From Vanessa cardui (Eukaryota > Arthropoda > Insecta > Lepidoptera > Nymphalidae): a stretch of 64,000 nucleotides of DNA. This document shows, piece after piece, positions 37,501 to 49,500 of this stretch; the first letter of the stretch is position 1; each line of letters opens with the position of its first letter. A program made the position numbers and the translations under genes. The notes beneath the pieces were generated by a model. It was not told the origin of the DNA and ran no database searches. It worked only from the letters and a program-made list of their open reading frames with translations. The stretch covers positions 1,629,501 through 1,693,500 of the forward strand of contig NC_061135.1 of assembly GCF_905220365.1 (NCBI RefSeq), read 5' to 3'.

Positions 37501-40500
37501 ATCTTGTGCGAGTAGAGGTGCGGGGGGAGGGGGCGGCCGGCTCACCTTCCTGTTGACGCGGATGTTGTCGATGTCGTCGGGCGTGTGGTTGGTGAAGGTG
37601 AGCTCGATGGCGCACATCTTGTGCGAGTAGAGGTGCGGGGGGAGGGGGCGGCCGGCTCACCTTCCTGTTGACGCGGATGTTGTCGATGTCGTCGGGCGTG
37701 TGGTTGGTGAAGGTGAGCTCGATGGCGCACATCTTGTGCGAGTAGAGGTGCGGGGGGAGGGGGCGGCCGGCTCACCTTCCTGTTGACGCGGATGTTGTCG
37801 ATGTCGTCGGGCGTGTGGTTGGTGAAGGTGAGCTCGATGGCGCACATCTTGTGCGAGTAGAGGTGCGGGGGGAGGGGGCGGCCGGCTCACCTTCCTGTTG
37901 ACGCGGATGTTGTCGATGTCGTCGGGCGTGTGGTTGGTGAAGGTGAGCTCGATGGCGCACATCTTGTGCGAGTAGAGGTGCGGCGCGCGCGTCCAGCGCC
38001 GCGCGACGCTGAGGCCGCGTGACGTCACGCGAGGGATCACCTCGGTCTGCGTGGGCGGCACCAGCGACGGGCCCACCGGCGTGATGCTGTCCACTGAAAA
38101 CAATGAGGCAAGATAATAATAATAATAATAAATATGAGACAACATCACATACATTACTCTGATCCCAATGTAAGTAGCTGAAGCACTTGTGTTATGGACA
38201 ATCAGAAGTAACGACGGTACCACAAACACCCAGACCCAAGACAACATAGAAAACTAATAGTAATCTACATTGACTCGGCCGGGAATCGAACCCGGGACCT
38301 CAGAGTGGCGTACCCATGAAAACCGGTGTACGCACCGCTCGACCACGGAGGTCGTCAATGATTCCTCCGTTCGATTAAACGATCGAATAACAAAGCTTTA
38401 AGTAGCTTGGCTACATATCACTTCTTTTATTTATATGGTATGATGACCTAATAAATTTATTCTAGTCTAGATCCAGATTTAAATATGTGTTTGAGCGCTG
38501 TCGATACCAGAATTAACGTTTGGAATATCAATGTATATTATTAAAATTATAAGCTGAGTTGATAAAATATTTACCATTTTAAATTGATGCTAACTTCGAG
38601 TATCATTGATTTTTTTAATAAATACTAACCGTCTTCAATTCCAGGAGGTGGAACCGTTGGAGGGGATAAGAATCCCCCACAAGTGGGCGTCATGGTCGGC
38701 AACGAACTGGCTACTTCGTCCAGTTCCAGAAGTAGTTCCAAGTTCGACTTCTCATTCTTCTTATCCTTTGCATCTGATTTTGGTGTCTCCTAATGAAATG
38801 CAAACATATATTTTTCTGGATCCATTCATATTTTTAAAATAACATATATAAACACATATAATAATAGGTAGGTAAAAGGGCAGAGATTATAAGGGCAGTT
38901 AACTAATCAAATTTTTGTCCACCACTTCTATAAATACCAATATATTATTCTCCAAGGCAAACCACAGCAGCCACACATACCCCTAACAATACATGTTTAT
39001 TTTTTCTAGAGACCAGATAAAGTAAATCTGAAGAGGTTTGGAGCAAAGCCTATGTAACATTATACACGGTGCTGCTTGCCAATTCTGTTACAAGAACTTG
39101 GCTGACGCGCTACCGCGTGTCTAGATTTCTGAAAGCGAAGTCATCGCAATTTCAGCATTTGGTGCCTTATTTTTTTTTATTGTTTAATAATAAAAAAGAG
39201 AAATTGTTATTGCTTTATATTTTGGGCATTAAATTGTATTAGTAATAAGTGAAGTTAATTTTATCTTTCAATAGTAATATTATATTACCTTTTGATCTTC
39301 TTTCTTGTTATTGTCTTCACTGCTCTCCGAATTCTCCGTCTCACTCTCCGAATTCGACGACGTTTCGCTGTCTGACTCGGAGTCTGATGAGTCCGAATTG
39401 GACGATCTGTCGAACGAAAAGTGTATCTAAATGGATTCTATGATAAATACCTGTTGAATATGCAAAAAAAGGTACTCTAAGTCTTATAAATAAGATATGT
39501 TTTTACTTACAAAGATTTAATCTACGCTAAGTGGACCAAGTTATCAATACTGCGAATGTGTTTATTTATTTCAAGCTAAATATTCTTTTTTATTTAAATA
39601 TTTTATGGACCACCATAAATGACAATTATAGGCGGACTTAATGCCTGAAGGCATTCTCTGCCAGGCAACTTTTAGGTCAAACAGAAAACCATGAATAAAT
39701 TTACATAAAAATAAACATACTTACATATAAGACTAAAAAAAAAATAGTGCATAATAGTCGAAAAAGTCATGGGAACTATGGACTAATTGAGGTCGGTATT
39801 AATATATATTTTTTAATTACAATTGAATATTACAAGTTTAACTTTTCTCCTATTGTAGTGAATGCTGAAGCCTAGTCAGGATTAAATTATTATTATCAAT
39901 TGGAATTACTTACTTGTAATTGTTAGTTTCCTTAGGTTTATTCTCTTTCTTTACAGCATCGTTTGATTTTTCCCTAAAAAAACATGAACATAAGTTAATA
40001 AAATTTTGTGCTGACGACAATAATGATTAATGATTCGGTTTAAACCTAATACTTACTCATCAGAAGAATCCTCAGAACTGCTAGATTCGCTAGAAGATGA
40101 TGAAGAGGATCCTGAGCCATCGCTGTCTGGCTCCGAGTAGAAGCTTTTGTTCTTCTAAAATTAAAAAAACTCCTCTTATCATATTATTCAACTGCGCCGT
40201 GCAAATCTGAGGGTATTGGATTATGGCAGAACTACATTCCACAAGTGTAGGTAGAGGAAACTCCAAATAATCTCATGACAAGAGAAACCCATAGTCGAAT
40301 AAATGAATATTTAGGTTTAGAGATCTAGAGAATTATTTTCCAAAAAAAAGACACAAAGTCACTTACATGGAAATAACAAATTCAAGTAATATTAAATGTC
40401 GTTCTTAAGATATTATTACAATAACGAGTTGTTTTACTCATTTAATGTATTCAATTTTGAAGTGGGTAGTTTTGTATAATATATTCCGATAGTTTAGTTT

Positions 40501-43500
40501 TGAATACATTAAATGAGTTTACAGATTTTAAAGTAGACGGCAATTTATTATAATACTGTGCGCCCTCATATGTAAACATTTTTTTGCCCAGTTTTGTTCT
40601 AGTCTTGGGTAAAACTAAGAAACTAGCGCGGCGCGAGCGCAGCGTACGTTTAGTCGTGTTCTTTAGCATCGTAAATGATAAGCTAGTATGGAGTGAGCTA
40701 TTTAAAATTTTTCTGATAAGAATGCATATATTAAATATATATAATTGTTTTATGGTCATTAATTTAGTTTCTTTATATATTGATGTGGTTGGCGTTAAAA
40801 AATTGTAATGGAATAATATTTTGATAATTTTGTTTTGTAGTATTTGGAGATTAGCTAGTTTTTTTTTGGCGGCGCTGCCCCATATTTCAATTAAATAAAG
40901 TAAGTGCGGTTTGACCAAGGAATTGTAAATCGTAAAGCGTATCGTGGAATACACCGGACAATTCGTCGAAGCGCGCCTGTAAGGGATGACAGTTTTGCTC
41001 GTATGTGCTCAACCTGTGCATTCCACGTCAAACAATTATCCATTCTTAGACCTAAGTATGTTTCGCAAGTTTTTTCCTGGATAATAATGTTATTAATTTT
41101 TAATGGATCATGAGGAGGAATAATTTTATTTTTTGATTTGAAAATTACGTAACATGTCTTTTGTGTATTTATCGTTAGCAGATTATATTGGAACCAGGTA
41201 GATAATTTATTTAAGTCGTCTTGAGCATTTGACATTATTTGTTGTATAGATGAGCCAAAATAACACTGACATGTGTCGTCTGCGTATAAAGATATATGGC
41301 CATGTAGGCCTATATCTTCAATATTATTTATATACGTCAAAAAAAAGCAAGGGTCCTAGTATTGAGCCCTGTGGCACTCCACATGTGATTGGGCGTTTCG
41401 AGCTATAAGTACTGTTAATATTAACAACTTGAAATCTATTTGTGAGGTAAGATTTGAACATTTCGAGAGCAGTTCCATCGACACCAATACATTTTAACTT
41501 TTTTATAAGCAGGTCGTGGCTAACGGTATCAAAAGCTTTTTTCAAATCTACGAATATGCCCAGAGCTATATTTTTTTTATCAATATTCGTTTTGATTTTA
41601 GTTACAAGGTCAATTGTTGCCGACAAGGTGTTGCTTGCTTGCTTGCTTGTGTTGCAAGGTCTGAAACCATACTGACGTTCAGAAATAAAACCAACACTTT
41701 TTAGATATTGTTCTAAGCGATTAAACAGAATTTTTTCAAATATTTTGGAGATAACCGGTAAAACAGATATTGGTCTATAATTACCAGGCTCCGTCTTAGC
41801 CCCCGACTTATAAATAGGTGTAATTCTAGCAATTTTTAGCGAGTCTGGAAAATGTCCTTGTTTTAACAATTTATTGAAACAGTGCGCAAGTCTAACGCCT
41901 ATGATATCTTTTATGCATTTAATTGCTTTAGTTGTTATTCCGTCTAAGCCTGCACTAGAATTTGAGTCAAGATGATTAATAATTTTTAGTATTTCAGTGG
42001 CACTACATGGCTGTAAAGTTATTAATTTTGAGTCGGTAATGACCTGAGGTAACACATGTTCATTGTTATCGTGGTAACATTTTGATATTTCGTTTGCCAA
42101 GAGGGGTCCTATCGTTGCAAAATATTTATTAAATTCTTCACAAATTTCTTTGGTATCAGTTATATGTTTAGATTGTATTATGAGTTTTGAAGGCACACAG
42201 TTTTCTTTAATTTTATTACAAGCCAAATTATTAACTAATTCCCACATCTTTTTAGGTTTTTTGGTTAATTGTGTAAATTTCTTATAGTAATATGCATCTT
42301 TAGTGTTTCTAATTAAATTTGTTAAGTCTGTTCGCTTTTTTTCAAAAAGTTTTTCTAAGGTTTCGTCATGCGGGTTTTTCTTGAGTTCGCTCCATATTAG
42401 ATTTCTTTGATTTATGCCATCAATTATATTTTTGCAGATCCAATCCTTTTGTGGCGGATTTAATATTTTGGTCTTCATAATTTTGCTTTTACTGATGTAC
42501 TGTTTAATAGTGTTTTCAAGTAGTAGGTAGTCATAATCATTGTTCGTTTTTGAAACTTCTTTACTCATAGTGTACAGTATATCATAGTCTATAGCTTCAT
42601 ATCGGTGTTTTTGTATTGATGGTCGTCTAGACTTTTTTTAATTCAACACAAATTTGCTTGTGATCCGACATTGCTAATTCCATAATTGCTATGTGAAAAT
42701 TGTCATTCCTTAAATTAGTGCTGATATGATCTAATATCGATTTTCTTGTTGAAGAGTCTCTTGTACAGTATTTTTTAGTAATTTTATTTAGAATTGTATA
42801 ACCAGCTTCATTTAATAGTGATTTATATTGTTTGGTCTTTCTGTTGCTCGTTAATAAATCTATATTATAATCTCCAAAAACTATAGCCCTATTTCTTTTT
42901 TGAAGTTGACTGTTTAAGGTTTCTAGAAAATTTTGATAATTTGTGTGACCTGGGTTATATATAATGCCTATTTCCACTGCATAATTCTCGAGTCTTATCC
43001 ATAAGTATTTATTTCCATTCAGGTATTCTGATTCGGATATGGAGTGTGACAAGTTGTTGTGTACATACGCAGAGACTCCTCCTCCTTTTATATCTGTTCT
43101 AAAATTGTAGTAGTGGGTGTAGTTGGATATTTGGAACTCAGCTGCTTGTGCGTCGCTACCGATCCATGTTTCAGTAAGTAGGATTACATGAATTTGTGTA
43201 GGCAAGGATTTGAGCATGCATTGCAGTTCGTAAAACTTACTTTTTTTGCAAATACTTCGGACGTTCAAACAAGAGAAACATTAAGCGACATTTAGAGCAT
43301 TGTAAGTCTCTATAATTGTTAATTAGCTGGTATGTGTTTTTATCGCTTGCGATTATGTTCATGGGTGTATTTATTGTTGAGAGTTTTTTGAGTCCATTTT
43401 AATGATGTTGGGTATTCCGTTTATATATTTTATTGTCAGGTCTGCTTCTCCATCATTTACACGTCGAACCAATTCTTGTTTTAAATCGTATAAGTACTTT

Positions 43501-46500
43501 TGTTGGGCTGGCGTTTGATCCAAGAACATTTTGATGGATTCTGGTAGTTTGCCTTTATTACGTAGGAGCTGTTTTGGAGGAAATTTGCTTTCAAAACAAA
43601 CTTTCACTTTTCTCGTTTTTGTGTTACTATATTTGCCGATACGGAATACCTTTACTGGTGACGGGATGTCGGAAGCTATTGAGCGAGTTATCTGAATAAC
43701 ATTGGCCATATCTTTTGAAGCTCGTTCTGCAGCGTTACCTGAGGTTTGTTCAGGAAGCCCAACAATGATTATATTACGTTCCCTGTAATAACGTTCTTGA
43801 ATTTCACGTATCAGCTCTTCGTTTAAATGCGCTTCTGGCGCCCCCCTAGAGAATGACATTGGTGAATACTTGTTAATTTTTGATTCTATGGTTTCAATTT
43901 TGCTTTCACTCGCAATAATCTTTGTCTCAAGTGCAGCTATTTGTGTTTTAACGTTATTTAGTGATATTTAACGATGTAGAATTAATTCCACATATTTGTT
44001 CCTTAATTTCTGTAATATTATCTCGAATTAACTTCGTTGATTGTTCAGAAGTTGTTTTAATTTCGGCCATTTGGGATTTAACTTCAATAATATCCTCTTG
44101 CATTTTCGTCATAGTTTTTTGATTGGCTTCAGTATATTTTTCCAGCAATAAAGTCATACGGCTTAACTCGGAACGCAATTCTTTTAATTCATTACTACAC
44201 TTACAGTCGTGTTCATAAGGGTTTTTTCTTTTTCGGTAAGTTATTGTGGAATCCATCTCCATGTTACTTAGCTTTGACAGGTCTGGTTGTGATCCACTGC
44301 TTTTTGCTGCGCTTGTTGGTGATAGTAAGCTCATTGTAGGTTAGGTTGTAATTATATTACACACGACGCGCCGGAGTGATCGAGTCGATGTGCGAGAGGG
44401 TCAAAAAATAACAGTCTGTTCGTGTCCCCCGAGGTGGTGAAGAGAGCCCCTCCGTGGCCGTAGCGAAATACGTCACTCCCGATGTATAGTTTTTAAAGTT
44501 TGTTCGTGTAGCTAAAACGAACTAATTACGATCACTGGTGTTTTTGCTAATTGAACTTTATTCATAAGATTACACTTTTTAAAATTGAACTGCTCTTGGT
44601 TTAATATTTTATGAGTAAAATGAATGGCACGTCTACTCCAGTCAAGGCACGAAACGACGAGTCAAATATAATATTTACAGGCTGTTACTTCAAAGTGAAA
44701 ATAGCATAAATTATTATTATAATATAAATCATATATCATGAGTACTTTGTTTTCGTGTCTGTTTGGAGGGTAGCGGGGGGGGGGGGGGGTAATAAATCAA
44801 TCTTCGGAAAATAAGCTGTATTTATGCAAAAACCATATCGATCGCTTAATTTCTTGCAATTAAATTGGATGCATCGTGAAGGGATTGTAACTTTTTAAGC
44901 GAAAATAAATAAATATTGGACAACATCACATACATTACTCTGATCCCAAGACAACATAGAAAACTAATACACTTTTTCTTCATCGACGCCGAATCGAACC
45001 CGGCGTCTCGGAGTGGCGTACCCATGAAAACCAGTGTACATACTACTCGACCACGGAGATTGTCAAATATTAAAGACCCATTGCTGGCAGAGACTACCAT
45101 CACACGTTAATTGACACTAATTGATTGAAGGCAGATAACCTTAGTATCCCATAGCCATAGGAAATAATTCTCACCTGCCCCTCTTCAACTACAGGTGTAG
45201 TAATCGGCATGGCAATTTCACGAAGCTCTGCTGCGATCGTCTCCCTAGGAGCTGAAGGCAGGGGCCGGTACCCGTTAGCGGCCGATCCGATGTACTGGGA
45301 GAGAGATCCCACCGTGTACTGGTCTCGTTCTAGAAGAGATGAAAATACCGTAAACTTTAATCGTTGCACTATCGCTGAAGGTTATGAGTTCACGTTTACT
45401 TCTACTATTTAATAAAATAGAAACAAGAGGGGTTTTAAAATGTAACTGAATAAGAACAACTGAATTACATATTATATGATGAATGGTATCTTTGTACCTG
45501 AGTTTTTTCTTTATTCTTTTTTTTATACTTTTTGAAGGACTTAACTCATTTTCCAAGGTGTCAAAGTAGTCGCTCTACAAACGTTCAAACTTGGGCTACT
45601 TCTTGACTGCCAAACCCGATAATTATTTATTTGCCAAAATTGAGGCCCGGAATTCGGGATTAAAATCCTTCAAAACTTGAGCAACCACGTCACTAACTAC
45701 TGTACTCTCTACATCTATGGTACTTATACGTCACCTTTGTAGTTACAATGCACAGTGGGCTTTGGCTTGTCGGGGCAGAATATGTGCTTGGCGTACTGGG
45801 CGAGTATGCCGGCGTGCTCGGGCTCTACGAACCGGCGTAGCATGCGAGCGCGGTCGCGCACGTCGTAGCTGGCGTCGTAGCGCGCAAGCGACAGCACGTA
45901 CTTGCACATGGGTAGCGTGTCCGGCTGCGTCAGAGACAGCTTCACCGCCAGAGACAGCAGCTGTAGCTTCACTAGCTCGTCCTGCGATCGTATGAAGCAT
46001 GCAGAGTGACGATTGATTCAAGTTTAACAACAGCCTGTAAATTCCCACTGCTGGGCTAAAGGCTTCCTCTCCCTTTGAGGAGGTTTGGAACATATTCCAC
46101 TTCGCTGTTCCAATGCGGGTTGGTGGAATACAAATGTGGCAGAATTTCTATGAAATTTGTCACATGCAACCTCACGATGTTTTCCTTCACCGCTGAGCAC
46201 GAGATGAATTATTATAAAGACGAATTAAGCACACGAATCAGCGGTGCCTGCCTGGATTTGAACCCGCAATCATCGGTTAAGATCGCGTTCTGTGAATGAT
46301 ATTGTACGACTGTTGAATTGATATTGTATCAAAATAGAAAATAAGTGCATACTAGCGCCACCTCTTGGCATTTCATGTAAAATTGTAAATGTCATGTTTG
46401 AAGTTCCCTCCAATAAATAATTAATTCGCTGTGTGTCACCGCAGTCGTGTGTTTTTATTAAGATCGACTCTATATAATATGTCATTATAAAAGAATATTA

Positions 46501-49500
46501 CATGTTCATTAATAATGTCTTACCTGGTCAGCGAAGTTGGACGCCATGTGCGCCAGTATGGCGGCGGCCCGAGGGTGCTTCGCCCCGTGCTCTGCTACGA
46601 GCCACACGGCAGCTGCGCGGGCGTTACCAGCTAATCTGGAGGAGGACATAAATTAAACATCACAATTCACATGATATGATCAATATATACAGGGTTATTG
46701 GTAACTCGACGTATATCCGTTAAGAGGTGATAGGGGTGAAACTACGAATTTCCACCAGCGTCCTCTCTGATCATTTTAATTCTATTGATTTTCAATAATT
46801 TCCTTTTTTTTTATACATTTTTAAAAAGCTAAGTACGGTTATTTTTTTAAAATAATCTGCAGACCAAGTTTCATACTGATTTTTTTAGTTTTTAAGGCAT
46901 TTTTGAGGAAAAAAGATCTAAAAATTATTGAAAAAAAAAATCATTTTCCATCTGGCATTTTTAAATTTGGACCGACAATTATTGTTTAAATATTGACGAA
47001 TATCCAGTGTTTAAACGTTTTATAAAACAAAAGAAAAAAAATAGATTTTAATTGATACTTTTTTTAAAATAAATTTTTGAAGTTGCATTTTTGACAAATT
47101 TTGAAAAAAGCTAAAAGACATGATAACTCAAAAATGGGTCACTTTTGGATTATGCGTATGGGGGTTAAAATTATTGCAAATAGTCACCCCTTTCACCTCC
47201 TAACGGATATACGTCGAGTTACCAATAACCCTGTACATTGAAACATTGAGGCTTGAGCCCTGTAACGCCCCCCCCCCCCCCCCCCCGGTCACCTGTCGGA
47301 GCGCAGCAGCTTGGCGGCGCGCGAGACGGCTGCGCGTGCGGAGGCGGCGCCCCCCCCCACCACACGCTTGACCACCACCACAGCCTCGCACACGGCCCAC
47401 TCTGCAACCATAAGCCCCGATGACGCTCCATAGTGGTGACGGAATAAATAAATAAATAAATAAATAAATATGAGACAACATCACATACATTACTCTGATC
47501 CCAATATAAGTAGCTGAAGCACTTGTGTTATGGAAATCAGAAGTAACGACGGTACCACAAACAACCAGACCCAAGACAACGTAGAAAACTAATTGTAATC
47601 TACATCGACTCGGCCGGGAATCGAACCCGGGACCTCGGAGTGGCGTACCCATGAAAACCGGTGTACACACCACTCGACCATGGAGGTCGTAAAATTCGCC
47701 TACAGTTCAAGTTATGAAGGGTCACCATCTTTGCTGGACAGGAGATGCAGTAGACCGTTGAGGCACGTCTCGGTCTCGGTGTGTATGGCCACGGCCAGCC
47801 GGCCTATGGCCTGGATGGTGGCCGCCACGAAAGCCTTGTCGTTTGAGGTGACATAGGTCTGGTATTCGCGCAGCACGACCGGCGCGCTGGTTTCCGTCGA
47901 CAGGTTGGTGAGGATCTCCAACTTCAGGAGTTTGATGTGGGTCGGGTCGGAGTTCCGGACGAAGAACGATTTCAGGAACGGTTCGAAGATTGACTGTTGT
48001 AGACATAGAGTAACAAAGATTTGGTGATAACTATGTTTAACTTGGTGGTAGTGCTTTGTGCTAGCCCGTCTGGGTAGGTACCACCCACTCATCAGTTATT
48101 CTATCGCCAAATAACAGTACTCAATATTGTTATGTTTTGATTTGAAGGGTGAGTGAGCCAGTGTAACTACAGGCACAAAGGATATAACATCTTAGTACCC
48201 AAGGTTGGTGGCGCATTGACGATGTAAAGAATAGTTAATATTTCTTACAGCGTTATTGTCTATGGGAGATGGTGACCACTTTCCATTAGGTGGCCCATGT
48301 GCTCGTCCGCCAACCTATACCATAAAAAGTAGTAGTCTACTAAGGTCATTCGACTTTACCATAGTTGGATATTTACATATATTGTTTACAACTTTTCTGC
48401 TAACGCTTCTTAGCTCAAGAATTGTAATTTTCGGTTTATTTTAACACGATTCCATTCTACTCTAAGAACGCTCATATATAAATCATTCATTCCTATTTAT
48501 TATTCTAAACGAATTTGACTTTAAAAATATATAAACAATCTTGAGACATGTAATATGTCTAATATTACAGGTCATTAAGGTCAAAATTGCCTCTAATAAA
48601 TAAATCTTTTGGTTGGGTTTTCATCAATTAGAATATAAGCAATATTTTCTGTTATTTTTTATTATGAATATATTTTTTATTTTACACAAATATTGAAAAT
48701 GTCGATTTCGTTATGGTCTGCAAAACATGTTCAACAACAATATTATATTATAAGGAGAATTAGTGTGACTTTCCGAACGCCACGCGTCAAGCTGACAAAT
48801 GGCTTTTAAAATTCTTTCTCTTTTTTGGCGGGAGATGGCGCGAAATACGGTCAAACGTATCATTGTTTTACTGTTTTGTAATATTATTAGAAAACCAGAA
48901 ATTGATTGAACTATTTTGTTGTTAATGATTATTATTTTATATCCTTGCAATAAATTTATAAATAAAAGTAATTTTGTTTTGTTAATGATATATTATCTAT
49001 AATTAGTTATGCGTCGTTTGTAAATGAGTGTTTAAATCTTACCCGTCTGGTGACCGTGAGCGAGGCTATGGAGTTCAGTACCACACTCTGAACTTCGATG
49101 GGAGCTCGCAACAAACGAACCATTGCCTTCGCTACCGGCTGCAATTCCTGAACTGTATACAATAATATATAATAAATAATGGATTTTACATTGTGTTTTA
49201 CTACTTAATACATATTTTCGAAAATAATTAATTCTAAGCGACGAGAACTATTGTTTTAATTGGATCGTTTCGTGAAGAAATTTTTGTTTGGAAATTGGTT
49301 ACGGTTGAGATTATTTACTCAATTATATCAATTTTATATTTATGAAAATTCGAAAAAGATTATGAAGATGTATGAGTGTGTGTATATGTATGTGTAAGTT
49401 TTGTGAGTATGATATGTAAAATTTATCTAGAAACATAATCTTAAGTGTAAACTTGATCGATTTAAGTTTTTCTTATATTTGTTTTTTACTATTAATTATA

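Noticed and set aside
34012..37981. Overlapping 101-codon minus-strand frames repeated every 115 bp, possible repeat protein
   Set aside because: They are intron read-through of the array. The unit length is not a multiple of three, so the frame rotates and hits a stop in the third unit. The true coding copy is only the first one, in exon 18.
34012..37981. CRISPR-like array
   Set aside because: The units are contiguous identical copies without distinct spacers, inside a eukaryotic intron.
37657..38247. 196-codon minus-strand frame beginning at 38247
   Set aside because: Its N-terminal part is SINE B and intron sequence. Real coding starts at the exon 18 acceptor (38093).
45717..45995. 92-codon Arg/Ala-rich plus-strand frame
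   Set aside because: Antisense shadow of AP-3 beta exon 12 caused by GC-rich codons.
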